A stretch of DNA of 64,000 nt, taken from contig NZ_JBBCAT010000001.1 in NCBI RefSeq assembly GCF_037203705.1, positions 1,399,418 to 1,463,417 on the forward strand, in the 5' to 3' direction. This DNA is from Prosthecomicrobium sp. N25. Its GTDB lineage: Bacteria > Pseudomonadota > Alphaproteobacteria > Rhizobiales > Ancalomicrobiaceae. The stretch's first letter is position 1. Every line of letters begins with the position of its first letter. A program made the position numbers and the translations under genes. Shown here piece after piece: positions 46,182-61,835 of this stretch. The notes beneath the pieces were generated by a model, which searched no databases, was not told the origin of the DNA, and was given only the letters and a program-made list of their open reading frames with translations.

Positions 46182-47413
46182 GGCGCGGCGGCCCGTCGGT
46201 GTTGCGGGGAGGAGAGGATCCGGCCGACGACGGCGGCGAGATCGCCGACGTTCGGCTCGATGGCGAAGCCGGGGATGCCCGCGGCCTCGGCGGCCTGCAG
46301 GTCGGTCGGCCGGTCGCCGACGAGGAAGCTCGCGCTGCGGTCGAGCGGCCAGTCGGCGAAGGCCCGCTCGATCATGCCTGATCCGGGCTTGCGGTCCGGA
46401 TGGTCGCCGATGTAGCCGGGGACCTTTCCTTCCGGATGGAAGGGGCAGTGGTAGAAGGCGTCGATCCGGGCGCCCGCCTCCAGAAGACGCGCCCGCATGG
46501 CCCTGTGGAAGTCGGCCACGTCGCCCTCGGTATAGTAGCCGTGGCTGACGCCGGCCTGGTTCGTGACCACGACGACCCGGTATCCGGCCCGGTTCAGGAG
46601 GCGGACGGCTTCGACGGCGGTCGGGGTGAAGCGCAGGTCGTCGACGCGGTGGGTGTAGCCGCCGTCAATATTGAGGACGCCGTCGCGGTCCAGGAAGGCG
46701 GCCGGGCGGCGAAGCGCCGCGTCCAGGCTGCGTTCGCCGCTCGCCAGGCTCTCCGGCGTTCCGATATCCAGGAAGAAGCCATCGGCGGTGATGCCGTCCA
46801 GCGCGCCGCAGCCGACCAGGGCCGGGAAGACGTCCTGCTCGATCGAGGACGGCGTCCGGTCGATCGTCGACAGGACGGCCTCGCGCCGCAGCAGATAGAG
46901 GCCGGCGTTGATGAGGCCGGGTCCCGCGACCGCGGCCTTTTCCCGAAAGGCCGCGATCCGGCCGTCGTCCGAGAGCTCCACGCGGCCATACCGGGCGGTG
47001 TCCTCGATCCGGCGCAGGAGCAGGCGCCCGGCCCGGCCGGCGACGAGCGGAGGGGCGAGCAGGGGCGCCAGATCGGCGAGAAAGAGGGAATCGCCGTTGG
47101 TCATCAGGAAGGTGTCGTCGAGCCGGTCCGCGACCTGCGTCAGGGCGCCGGCCGTCCCGAGCGGCGCCGGCTCCACGGAGACCTCCACGTCGACGCCGTG
47201 GACGGACCGCCCGCGGAAGTGCGCCTCCACGAGGTCGCCCCGGTATCCGGCGAGGAGGAGCACACGGTCGATGCCGTAGGCGCTGAGCTCCCGGATCACG
47301 TGCTCGACGAAAGGCCGGCCGGCGACCTCCAGCATGGGCTTCGGGCGGTCGATCCCGAGGGCCCGCAGACGCGTCCCCAGTCCTCCCACCAGAACGACGG
47401 CCTGCCTGGTCAT
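46175..47413 (-). CDS. fused HddC guanylyltransferase and GmhB phosphatase
   Basis: A 412-residue fusion. Residues about 1-235 are a nucleotidyltransferase (VVLVGGLGTRLRAL, FLMTNGDSLFL, LINAGLYLLRRE) of the HddC type, which makes GDP-D-glycero-alpha-D-manno-heptose. From about 245 a HAD phosphatase follows (FLDRDGVLNIDGGYTH, VVVVTNQAGVSHG, CPFHPEG, KPGSGM, VGDRPTDLQAA) of the GmhB type, which removes the 7-phosphate. Both active sites look intact. The start at 47413 is chosen over the longer frame at 47476 because family proteins begin at MTRQAVVLVGG. The fusion places consecutive pathway steps on one chain. Confidence 0.88.
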   Translation of the reverse strand: MTRQAVVLVGGLGTRLRALGIDRPKPMLEVAGRPFVEHVIRELSAYGIDRVLLLAGYRGDLVEAHFRGRSVHGVDVEVSVEPAPLGTAGALTQVADRLDDTFLMTNGDSLFLADLAPLLAPPLVAGRAGRLLLRRIEDTARYGRVELSDDGRIAAFREKAAVAGPGLINAGLYLLRREAVLSTIDRTPSSIEQDVFPALVGCGALDGITADGFFLDIGTPESLASGERSLDAALRRPAAFLDRDGVLNIDGGYTHRVDDLRFTPTAVEAVRLLNRAGYRVVVVTNQAGVSHGYYTEGDVADFHRAMRARLLEAGARIDAFYHCPFHPEGKVPGYIGDHPDRKPGSGMIERAFADWPLDRSASFLVGDRPTDLQAAEAAGIPGFAIEPNVGDLAAVVGRILSSPQHRRAAAPC

Positions 47414-47546
47414 CCCGCTCCATCCCATCCGGCAGTCGCACCTGAATCGGCCGCTCGGCCCCTGCCAATCGTGCAAGGCCGCCGACGGCCTGGTCGAATC
47501 GCCAGCCGGAGCGCTTGCCGTCCCGACGTTGATCGGCTGCGTATCA

Positions 47547-47557
47547 CGTTACGTCAA
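47547..47557 (-). promoter_or_regulatory. TTGACGTAACG element before hddC-gmhB
   Basis: On the minus strand this is identical to the 11-mer at 37311-37321. It lies about 134 bases upstream of ATG 47413, in the 173-base gap after rfbA, where the promoter of the heptose block is expected. Confidence 0.35.
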
Positions 47558-47586
47558 CAACCAGGGCACGCGCACGCGTCCCGCCA

Positions 47587-48450
47587 TCACGAGACGAGAG
47601 CGAGCAGGTAGCGCCCATAGGCGGTCTTCTCGAGCACCCGCCCCCGCGCGCGCACCTGGTCGGCGCCGATGAAGCCGTTCACGTAGGCGATCTCCTCCAG
47701 GCAGGCGACCTGCAGGCCCTGGCGCTTCTGGATCACACGCACGAACTCGGACGCCTCCACCAGGCTGTCATGGGTGCCGGTGTCCAGCCAGGCATAGCCG
47801 CGGGACAGGACTTCGACGAAGAGTTCGCCGAGTTCCATGTAGATCCTGTTCAGGTCGGTGATCTCGAACTCCCCGCGTGCCGACGGCTTCAGGTTACGCG
47901 CAAAGTCGAGGACGCGGTTGTCGTAGAAGTAGAGCCCGGTCACCGCGAAGCTGGACTTGGGCCGCTCAGGCTTTTCCTCGATCGACAGGGCGCGCCCGGT
48001 CGGGTCGAGCTCCACCACGCCGTACCGCTGCGGGTCCTCGACATGATAGGCGAACACCGTGGCGCCGCGTCGTCGCTCGGTGGCCCGTCGCAGCAGCTCG
48101 CGCATGCCGGCGCCGAAGTAGATGTTGTCGCCCAGGATCAGCGCCGCCTGGTCGTCGCCCACGAAGTCGCGCCCGATCGTGAAGGCCTGCGCGAGCCCTT
48201 CCGGCCGCGGCTGCACCGCGTAGCGGATGTCCAGGCCGAGGTCCGACCCGTCGCCGAACAGGCGGCGGTAGTTGTCCAGGAACTCGGGCGAGGAGATGAT
48301 CAGGATCTCCCGGATGTGGGCCAACATCAGGGTCGACAGCGGATAGTAGATCATCGGCTTGTCGTAGACCGGCAGAAGCTGCTTGTTGACCGCGAGGGTC
48401 GCCGGATGCAGCCGGGTCCCGGAGCCGCCCGCGAGCACGATGCCTTTCAT
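47587..48450 (-). CDS. rfbA: glucose-1-phosphate thymidylyltransferase
   Basis: A 287-residue enzyme that makes dTDP-glucose from glucose 1-phosphate and dTTP, the first step of dTDP-rhamnose synthesis. [49 protein letters not shown] and [19 protein letters not shown] are all characteristic. Its ATG overlaps the rfbD stop by four bases. It is the last gene of rfbCBDA on the minus strand. Confidence 0.97.
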   Translation of the reverse strand: MKGIVLAGGSGTRLHPATLAVNKQLLPVYDKPMIYYPLSTLMLAHIREILIISSPEFLDNYRRLFGDGSDLGLDIRYAVQPRPEGLAQAFTIGRDFVGDDQAALILGDNIYFGAGMRELLRRATERRRGATVFAYHVEDPQRYGVVELDPTGRALSIEEKPERPKSSFAVTGLYFYDNRVLDFARNLKPSARGEFEITDLNRIYMELGELFVEVLSRGYAWLDTGTHDSLVEASEFVRVIQKRQGLQVACLEEIAYVNGFIGADQVRARGRVLEKTAYGRYLLALVS

Positions 48451-49352
48451 GGGGAGGTCCCTTGCTGGCCCGGCTCCGCCAGCAGCCGCTCGACGAGCGA
48501 GTCGATGCCGGCCTGCCACGGGCGGGGCGTGATGCCATAGTCGTTGCGGAGGCGCTCGAGCGAGAGGCGGGAATTCGCCGGCCGCCGCGCCGGGGTCGGG
48601 TAGTCGGCCGTCGCGATCGCCTGCACGTCGGGCGCCGGCCCGCCGTGGCGTCGCGACGCCTCGAAGACGGCCCGGGCCAGTCCGCACCACGTGGTCTCGC
48701 CGCTGCTGGTGAAGTGGAAGGTCCCGGTCGGCGCCGCCGGGTCGCGGACGAGACGGATCATCATGGTCTGCAGCACCGCCGCCACGTCCGCCGCCAGGGC
48801 GGGGGCGCCCCACTGGTCGTCGACCACGCGCAGCACCGGCCGCTCGCGGCCGAGCCGGAGCATGGTCCGGACGAAGTTCGCGCCATGCGCGCCCACCACC
48901 CAGGATGTGCGCAGGATGGCGTGGCGCGCGCGCGCAGTGCGCACGGCCTGCTCACCCCCCTCCTTGGAGGCGCCGTAGACGCCGAGGGGACGCACCGGAT
49001 CGTCGACGTCGTAGGGCCCGGCTTTCGACCCGTCGAAAACGTAGTCGGTCGAGACCTGCACGATCGGGATGCCGCGCCGGGCCGCATGGGCCGCCAGGAC
49101 GGCCGGCGCGAGCGCGTTGACGCTCCAGGCCTCGGCGACCTCGCTCTCGGCTTTGTCGACCGCCGTGTAGGCGCCGACGGAGAGGATGCCGGCGAGATCT
49201 CGCGACATGAGCCAGTGCTCGATCGAGGCCCGGTCCGCGAGGTCGAGTTCGGCCCGCGCCGGCGCGATCGGCGTCAGGCCCTCCGGCCAGTCGAGCGCCG
49301 CCAGCTCCGCTCCGACCTGGCCCGTGCTGCCCGTGAGGAGGATGCCGGCCAT
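48447..49352 (-). CDS. rfbD: dTDP-4-dehydrorhamnose reductase
   Basis: A 301-residue short-chain reductase that performs the final NAD(P)H step to dTDP-L-rhamnose. [20 protein letters not shown]-like [20 protein letters not shown] and the Tyr-x3-Lys in YGASKEGGE identify it. The start lies five bases after the rfbB stop. Confidence 0.95.
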   Translation of the reverse strand: MAGILLTGSTGQVGAELAALDWPEGLTPIAPARAELDLADRASIEHWLMSRDLAGILSVGAYTAVDKAESEVAEAWSVNALAPAVLAAHAARRGIPIVQVSTDYVFDGSKAGPYDVDDPVRPLGVYGASKEGGEQAVRTARARHAILRTSWVVGAHGANFVRTMLRLGRERPVLRVVDDQWGAPALAADVAAVLQTMMIRLVRDPAAPTGTFHFTSSGETTWCGLARAVFEASRRHGGPAPDVQAIATADYPTPARRPANSRLSLERLRNDYGITPRPWQAGIDSLVERLLAEPGQQGTSP

Positions 49353-49356
49353 CGGG

Positions 49357-50415
49357 TCAGGCCGACTTCAGGCCGAGGCGCTGGCCGACATAGCCCCGCT
49401 CCTGGACCGCCCGCCACCAGGCCTCGTTGTCGAGATACCAGCGCACCGTCCGCTCCAGTCCGCTCTCAAAGGTCTCGAGCGGCTGCCAGCCGAGCTCCCG
49501 GCGGATCTTCTCCGCGTCGATCGCATAGCGCGCGTCGTGCCCGGGACGGTCCGCCACGAAGGTCACCTGCTCGCCGTAGGACCGGCCGTCGGCCCTCGGG
49601 CGCAGGCGGTCCAGGATCCCGCAGACGGACGTCACCACGTCGATGTTGCGGCGCTCGGCGTTCCCGCCGATGTTGTAGGTCTCGCCCGGCCGCCCCGCCT
49701 CGAACACGCGCGTCAGGGCGCGCACGTGATCCTCCACGAAGAGCCAGTCCCGGACGTTCTCGCCCTTGCCGTAGACCGGCAGCGGCTCCCCGGACAGGCA
49801 CTTGATGATCATCAGCGGAATGAGCTTCTCGGGAAAATGGTAGGGCCCGTAGTTGTTCGAGCAGTTGGTGACGAGGGTCGGCAGGCCGTAGGTGTGATGC
49901 CAGGCCCTGACGAGATGGTCGGACGAAGCCTTCGAGGCCGAGTAAGGCGAGCGCGGGTCGTAGGGGCTCGCTTCGGTGAAGAGCCCGTCTGGCCCGAGCG
50001 AACCGAAGACCTCGTCGGTCGAGACGTGATGGAAGCGGAACCCCACCGCTGCCTCCTGAGGCAGTCGGCGCCAGTAGTCGAGGGCCGCCGCCAGCATCGT
50101 GTAGGTGCCGACCACGTTGGTCTCGATGAAGGCGCCCGGGCCGTCGATCGAGCGGTCCACATGCGATTCGGCCGCCAGATGGGTCACGACATCCGGCCGG
50201 AACGCGTCCAGGATCTCGGCGACCTTGGCGGCGTCGCATACGTCGGCCCGGACGAATCGGTAGCGGGGCGACCCGGCCACCGGCTCCACGGAGGCGAGGC
50301 TGCCCGCATAGGTGAGCTTGTCGAGGTTGAGGACCTCGTGGCCGGTCTCCCGGATGAGGTGGCGCACCAGCGCCGATCCGATGAACCCGGCGCCACCCGT
50401 GACCAGCACCCGCAT
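49357..50415 (-). CDS. rfbB: dTDP-glucose 4,6-dehydratase
   Basis: A 352-residue NAD-dependent dehydratase, second step to dTDP-rhamnose. [57 protein letters not shown] and [13 protein letters not shown] are family-specific. It lies 14 bases after rfbC on the minus strand. Confidence 0.97.
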   Translation of the reverse strand: MRVLVTGGAGFIGSALVRHLIRETGHEVLNLDKLTYAGSLASVEPVAGSPRYRFVRADVCDAAKVAEILDAFRPDVVTHLAAESHVDRSIDGPGAFIETNVVGTYTMLAAALDYWRRLPQEAAVGFRFHHVSTDEVFGSLGPDGLFTEASPYDPRSPYSASKASSDHLVRAWHHTYGLPTLVTNCSNNYGPYHFPEKLIPLMIIKCLSGEPLPVYGKGENVRDWLFVEDHVRALTRVFEAGRPGETYNIGGNAERRNIDVVTSVCGILDRLRPRADGRSYGEQVTFVADRPGHDARYAIDAEKIRRELGWQPLETFESGLERTVRWYLDNEAWWRAVQERGYVGQRLGLKSA

Positions 50416-50429
50416 GCCCCGTCCTCCCT

Positions 50430-50996
50430 TCAGCTCTCGATCGGCGCGAGCGGCCGTCCGTCGTAGGGGAACGGACTCTCGAAGGCCCGCAGCCCCGGCA
50501 GGACGGCGTCCTTGGACGAGGTCACCGGGTCGATGCCGGCCGGGATGGGCCAGGGCAGCGCAAGGTCCGGATCGTTCCAGCGCAGGCCCCCGTCGCAGTC
50601 CGGGGCATAGAAGTCCGAGACCTTGTAGGTCACTTCCGTGTCCGGCTCCAGCGTCAGGAACCCGTGGGCGAAGCCGACCGGGATATAGAGCTGGCGGCCG
50701 TTCGCGGCGGACAGCTCGGCCGCCGCCCAGCGGCCGTAGGTCGGAGACCCGCGCCTGATGTCGACCGCCACGTCCCAGATCCGTCCGCGGATGCAGCGGA
50801 CCAGCTTGGCCTGAGCCCGGGGCGGCCTCTGGAAATGCAGGCCCCGGAGGACGCCGGCCGGACGTGACAAGGAATGGTTGTCCTGCACGAAGCGGACGTC
50901 GATGCCCCGCCTGCTGAAGTCCGCCTCGCTGTAGACCTCGGTGAACCAGCCCCGGTCGTCGCCGAAACGCCGTGGTTCGATGAGAAGAACGGGCAC
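50430..50996 (-). CDS. rfbC: dTDP-4-dehydrorhamnose 3,5-epimerase
   Basis: A 188-residue cupin enzyme. The start is GTG 50996 with GGAG nine bases upstream; the longer frame to 51164 is not supported. [36 protein letters not shown] (catalytic histidine region), [14 protein letters not shown] and [10 protein letters not shown] are diagnostic. It heads the rfb block and is divergent from the manB-type gene. Confidence 0.95.
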   Translation of the reverse strand: MPVLLIEPRRFGDDRGWFTEVYSEADFSRRGIDVRFVQDNHSLSRPAGVLRGLHFQRPPRAQAKLVRCIRGRIWDVAVDIRRGSPTYGRWAAAELSAANGRQLYIPVGFAHGFLTLEPDTEVTYKVSDFYAPDCDGGLRWNDPDLALPWPIPAGIDPVTSSKDAVLPGLRAFESPFPYDGRPLAPIES

Positions 50997-51178
50997 GGTG
51001 AGCGGCTCCGAAATGCGTCGAGCCCGGGCATGGTGACGCTGGGACGCGTTAACAGATCCGGCCCCGGCTGACAATGCCGGCCTGGGTTCGGCCGCCCGCC
51101 GTCGACCTCGCCCTCGAAGCCTCGATTGACGGCGGCCGGGGCCTGTGCAATCCCGATCGGACACTCCCGCGAGCGCTC

Positions 51179-52678
51179 ATGTTCCCCCGTCCCCGCCCCT
51201 TCCTCACGCCGAACACCTTCGCGTACGAGTCCGAGCCCATGGTCAAGCCGACCGGGTTCCGGGAGTACGATGCTCGGTGGCTGTTCGGGACGGAGCTCAA
51301 CCTCATGGGCGTGCAGGCCCTGGGGATGGGCCTCGGGACGCTGCTGGGCGAACGCGGCGTGGCGCGCGAGATCGTCACCGGCCATGATTTCCGGAGCTAC
51401 TCGGCCGCGATCAAGATGGCGCTCGTCTCCGGGCTGATGGCCGCGGGATGCCGCGTCCACGACATCGGGCTCGCGCTGACGCCGATGTGCTACTTCGCGC
51501 AGTTCGCGCTCGACGTCCCGGCCTGCGCCATGGTCACCGCCTCCCACAACGAGAACGGCTGGACCGGGGTGAAGATGGGCGCGGGCCGGCCGCTCACCTT
51601 CGGGCCGGACGAGATGGGCCGGCTGAAGGAGATCGTCCTGTCCGCCGCGTTCGACCTCTGCGGCGGCGGGTCCTACGTCTTCGTGCCGGATTTCGCCGAG
51701 GCCTACATCGCCGACCTGACCCGCCGGCCGCGCTTCGCCCGCCGGCTCAAGGTCGTCGCCGCCTGCGGCAACGGCACGGCCGGCGCCTTCGCGCCGCGGG
51801 TCCTGGAGGCGCTCGGCTGCGACGTGGTGCCGCTCGACGCGGAGCTCGACCACACCTTCCCGCGCTACAACCCCAATCCCGAAGACCTCCGGATGCTGCA
51901 CGCGATCCGCGACGCCGTCCTGGAGCACGGGGCCGACGTGGGCCTCGGCTTCGACGGCGACGGCGACCGCTGCGGCGTCATCGACGACAGCGGCGAGGAG
52001 ATCTTCGCCGACAAGGTCGGGGTCATGCTGGCGCGCGACCTTTCCGCGCTGCATCCGGGGGCGACCTTCGTGGTGGACGTCAAGTCGACCGGGCTCTACG
52101 CCACCGACCCGGTGCTGAAGGCCCGCGGCGCGGTGACCGACTACTGGAAGACCGGCCACTCCTATATCAAGCGGCGCGTGCAGGAGCTCGGGGCCGTCGC
52201 CGGATTCGAGAAGTCCGGACACTACTTCTTCAACCCCCCCGTGGGTCGCGGCTACGACGACGGGCTCGTGTCGGCCATCGCCGTGCTGGACATGCTCGAC
52301 CGCAACCCGGGGCGGTCCATGTCCGATCTGAGGCGGACGCTGCCGCGCACATGGTCCTCGCCCACCATGTCGCCCCACTGCGCCGACGAGGTGAAATACG
52401 ACGTCGTCGAGCGCGTCGTGGCGCGTTTCCGGGCGATGCGGGCCGCCGGGGACGCCGTGGCCGGCCAGCCGATCACCGAGCTCGTCACCGTGAACGGCGT
52501 CCGGGTCACGACCGCGGACGGGACCTGGGGCCTGGTCCGGGCCTCGTCCAACAAGCCGGAACTGGTCGTGGTCGTCGAGAGCCCGGTCTCCGAAGCACGC
52601 ATGCACGAAATCTTCCGGGCCGTCGATACCGTGCTCCGGGAGAACCCGGAGGTCGGCGCCTACAACCAGTCGCTCTGA
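51179..52678 (+). CDS. manB: phosphomannomutase/phosphoglucomutase
   Basis: A 499-residue alpha-D-phosphohexomutase. The catalytic serine is in TASHNENGWTG, the metal site is FDGDGDRCGVID, the sugar-specific GFEKSGHYFFN follows, and the phosphate-binding ASSNKPEL ends the chain. It interconverts mannose 6- and 1-phosphate (or the glucose forms) for nucleotide sugar synthesis. ATG 51179 is preferred; an ATG at 51074 in the same frame would add 35 residues. It lies 17 bases before manC. Confidence 0.9.
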   Translation: MFPRPRPFLTPNTFAYESEPMVKPTGFREYDARWLFGTELNLMGVQALGMGLGTLLGERGVAREIVTGHDFRSYSAAIKMALVSGLMAAGCRVHDIGLALTPMCYFAQFALDVPACAMVTASHNENGWTGVKMGAGRPLTFGPDEMGRLKEIVLSAAFDLCGGGSYVFVPDFAEAYIADLTRRPRFARRLKVVAACGNGTAGAFAPRVLEALGCDVVPLDAELDHTFPRYNPNPEDLRMLHAIRDAVLEHGADVGLGFDGDGDRCGVIDDSGEEIFADKVGVMLARDLSALHPGATFVVDVKSTGLYATDPVLKARGAVTDYWKTGHSYIKRRVQELGAVAGFEKSGHYFFNPPVGRGYDDGLVSAIAVLDMLDRNPGRSMSDLRRTLPRTWSSPTMSPHCADEVKYDVVERVVARFRAMRAAGDAVAGQPITELVTVNGVRVTTADGTWGLVRASSNKPELVVVVESPVSEARMHEIFRAVDTVLRENPEVGAYNQSL

Positions 52679-52695
52679 GGGCGGGGAGCCCACCC

Positions 52696-54108
52696 ATGGC
52701 CGAGATCATTCCCGTGGTGCTCTGCGGCGGTTCGGGGTCGCGGCTCTGGCCGGCCTCGCGCGACAGCTATCCCAAGCAGTTCCTGGCGCTGTCGGGGCCG
52801 GACTCGCTTTTCCAGGCGACGCTCCGGCGCGTCGCCGGCGTGGGGTTCGGCCCGCCGGTCGTGGTGACCGGGGCCGACTACCGCTTCCTGGTCGCCGAGC
52901 AGATGCGCGCGATCGGCGCGGAGGGCGATATCGTGCTCGAGCCGCTCAGGCGGGATTCCTGTGCGGCCATCGCGGCGGCGGCCGAGATCGCCGCCCGTCG
53001 GGATCCGGCCGCCCTCGTGCTGGTCCTGGCTGCCGACCACGCCATCCCGGACCGGGACGCGTTCCTGGCCCATGTCGAGCGCGGCCGGGCGGCCGCGGAG
53101 GCGGGACGCATCGTGACCTTCGGCATCCGCCCCGACCGGCCCGCGACCGGATACGGCTACATCCGCCCGGGTGCGGAACTCGCCGGCGCGCCCGGCGTGC
53201 ACGCGATCGCAGCCTTCGTCGAAAAGCCGGATGCGGCGACGGCCGAGCGCTACCTCGCCGACGGCTATCTCTGGAACTCCGGCAACTTCCTCTTCGCCGC
53301 CCGCGTCTTCCTCGACGAACTGGCGCGGCTCGCCCCCGGCATCGCCGGCCCGGTCGGCGAGGCGGTGGCCGGCGCGGCGCGCGACCTCGACTTCCTGCGG
53401 CTCGAGCCCGCGGCCTTCGCGCGCTCGGTCGCGAAGTCGGTCGACTACGCGGTGATGGAGAAGACCGAGCGGGCCGCCGTCGTGCCCTCCGACTTCGGCT
53501 GGTCCGACATCGGCTCGTGGTCGTCTCTCTGGGACCTCGCCGCCAAGGACGCCGACGGCAACGCGGCGGTCGGCGAGGCGGTCTTCGTCGGCGCGCGGAA
53601 CTGCTACGTCTCCTCGCCCGACATGCTGACCGCGGTGATCGGTCTGGAGGACACCGTGGTGGTCACCACCAAGGACGCCGTGCTGGTCTCGGCGCGCGGC
53701 CGGGCCGAGGAGGTAAAGACCGTGGTGGCGCGGCTCGCGGCCGAGCACCGCGAGGAAGCGACGCAGCACCGGATGTCGTACCGGCCCTGGGGCTCCTTCG
53801 AGTCCATCGACCGCGGCCTGCGCTATCAGGTGAAGCGGATCACGGTCAGGCCGGGCGGCAAGCTGTCGCTGCAGAGCCACGTGCACCGGTCCGAGCACTG
53901 GGTCGTGGTTTCGGGAACGGCGCGCGTGACGGTCGGCGACGAGGTCCGGCTCCTGACCGAGAACCAGTCGATCTACATCCCGCTCGGCGCGCTGCACCGG
54001 CTCGAGAACCCGGGCCACATCCCGCTCGAGATCATCGAGGTGCAATCCGGCAGCTACCTTGCCGAGGACGACATCGTCCGCCACGAGGACATCTACCACC
54101 GGACCTGA
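52696..54108 (+). CDS. manC: mannose-1-phosphate guanylyltransferase / mannose-6-phosphate isomerase
   Basis: A 470-residue bifunctional type II enzyme. The N-terminal nucleotidyltransferase has IIPVVLCGGSGSRLWPASR, the FVEKPDAATAERYL loop and GYLWNSGNFLF. The C-terminal cupin has YRPWGSFESIDRG and the metal-binding LSLQSHVHRSEHW, which carries the isomerase site. It makes GDP-mannose for glycan synthesis. ATG 52696 has GGGGAG upstream. It is the last plus-strand gene before the convergent ABC permease. Confidence 0.95.
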   Translation: MAEIIPVVLCGGSGSRLWPASRDSYPKQFLALSGPDSLFQATLRRVAGVGFGPPVVVTGADYRFLVAEQMRAIGAEGDIVLEPLRRDSCAAIAAAAEIAARRDPAALVLVLAADHAIPDRDAFLAHVERGRAAAEAGRIVTFGIRPDRPATGYGYIRPGAELAGAPGVHAIAAFVEKPDAATAERYLADGYLWNSGNFLFAARVFLDELARLAPGIAGPVGEAVAGAARDLDFLRLEPAAFARSVAKSVDYAVMEKTERAAVVPSDFGWSDIGSWSSLWDLAAKDADGNAAVGEAVFVGARNCYVSSPDMLTAVIGLEDTVVVTTKDAVLVSARGRAEEVKTVVARLAAEHREEATQHRMSYRPWGSFESIDRGLRYQVKRITVRPGGKLSLQSHVHRSEHWVVVSGTARVTVGDEVRLLTENQSIYIPLGALHRLENPGHIPLEIIEVQSGSYLAEDDIVRHEDIYHRT

Positions 54109-54113
54109 GCAGA

Positions 54114-54938
54114 TCAGGAATCCGCGGTCAGCTTCTGGCGGGCGAAGCGCTCCAGCGAGAAGGCGACGACCCCCAGCGCCAGCAGGCTCCCGTAGAAGTA
54201 CGGGAGATCCATCGACTTGCTCTCATAGTAGGGATAGAAGCCGGAGCGAGCCAATTCGATCGGGTGCATCAGGGGGTTCCAGTAGATGACCTCCCGGACC
54301 GTCGTGGGCGCGTAGTCCACTACGAACATCTTGCCCGAAAAGATGTATTGGCCGCGGCGAACCCACGAGAAGATGTTCTCCCAAACCGGCCAGAACTGCT
54401 CGATGGAGGCATTCAGGATCCCCAGGACGAAGCCGTACATGGCTGCCATGATGATCGCTTCGTAGATCCTCAGGATATCCTCCGGCCAGAGCACCTGGTT
54501 CGGGTAGATGGCAATCATGATGAAGTTATGCGCCAGCAATATGAAATGATATAGGAAGAACATGCTGACGAACACATAGAGCATCTGTGAGAGGTAGAGG
54601 TCCATCGGGACGATGACTGAGAAGTTCAGCAGTTGCTGGTTTTTCCCCATCGTGTTGGAGACGTAGGCTTCGACCTTGTTGAAGACGTAGAACACCACCA
54701 CGCCGTTGAGGAAGAACAAGGGCATGCTCGGGCCGAGCGGCGGGATCGGGTTCAACTCGTAGCGCAGCGCGGACAGCCCGACGACGAGGGCCAGGGGCTC
54801 GGCGATCAGCGCGAGATACCCCATGACGCCGCTGCCCTTGCGGGCCGCCTCGCGCTGGAGCAGGGCGTGGATCACGCGCACCCGGGTGGCGAGGATTCCG
54901 CCCCGATCTTGTTTCGCCTTGGCCATGGAATCTTGCAC
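54114..54938 (-). CDS. ABC-2 type polysaccharide export permease
   Basis: A 274-residue integral membrane protein with about six hydrophobic segments (LALIAEPLALVVGL, FFLNGVVVFYVF, LYVFVSMFFLYHFILL and so on). It belongs to the KpsM/RfbA-like permease group that moves capsule or O-antigen across the inner membrane, with an ATPase partner. No KpsT-type ATPase is in the window. The sequence is AT-richer than neighbours at 54300-54700. A second ATG (54926) is possible. It lies convergent to manC. Confidence 0.87.
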   Translation of the reverse strand: MQDSMAKAKQDRGGILATRVRVIHALLQREAARKGSGVMGYLALIAEPLALVVGLSALRYELNPIPPLGPSMPLFFLNGVVVFYVFNKVEAYVSNTMGKNQQLLNFSVIVPMDLYLSQMLYVFVSMFFLYHFILLAHNFIMIAIYPNQVLWPEDILRIYEAIIMAAMYGFVLGILNASIEQFWPVWENIFSWVRRGQYIFSGKMFVVDYAPTTVREVIYWNPLMHPIELARSGFYPYYESKSMDLPYFYGSLLALGVVAFSLERFARQKLTADS

Positions 54939-55473
54939 CCCGATGATCCGGCATTGCGGTCACCATGCTCCTATCCCGCAGGAAAATGTCCAGATGGTGT
55001 TGTGGCGCGGATCTGCCGATCGGGGGGTGACGCAGCGGCCGGCCCTGTTCGCTGGCGTACCCCCGGCCGGAGAGCGCGATGCGCGACGGGGCCTGCCCGG
55101 CCGGGTCGCGCCAGATCGCGAAGCCTCCTCGGTGTGATCTGGACGTCACCGGCCGGGACGATCGGGCCGCTTGCCCTTGCTGGCCGCCGCAGGATGCCGC
55201 TGGAGACGGCGCGGGTCGGATGGAAGAGGCAAGCCCGATCGACCTCGAAATTCTTGCAAGGACATCGGGTCAGTTCCGGCATTCACGAGAGATCCTATAC
55301 GTAAATCGACCCGAAGTAGGCTCACGCTTTTGAGTATGACAGCTTCGAGCATTACTCGGAGAATTGTCTCGGTATCCGTGACAGAGCCAGAGCACGACAC
55401 TATATTGGTGATCTCTATTGCATTCTGGCTGCTATAGGATTTGCACAAGGCCAGGAAGCTCAGGAACCATTTC
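54939..55473. other. intergenic region upstream of the poly-HAMP kinase
   Basis: This 535-base gap has no convincing gene; short frames on both strands show no family or ribosome site. The last 200 bases are AT-richer and hold a good sigma-70 promoter (55378-55406). Confidence 0.6.
55378..55406 (+). promoter_or_regulatory. sigma-70-like promoter for the poly-HAMP kinase
   Basis: GTGACA (55378-55383), a 17-base spacer and TATATT (55401-55406) match TTGACA/TATAAT at five of six positions each. It lies 67 bases before ATG 55474 in an AT-richer stretch. Confidence 0.6.
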
Positions 55474-61803
<6,330 letters not shown>

Positions 61804-61835
61804 CGGGGTCTTCATTGGACAAGGAATCGACCCGC

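Noticed and set aside
55079-55333. Short frames in the gap before the poly-HAMP kinase
   Set aside because: There is no ribosome site, family match or consistent codon bias, and they overlap frames on the other strand.
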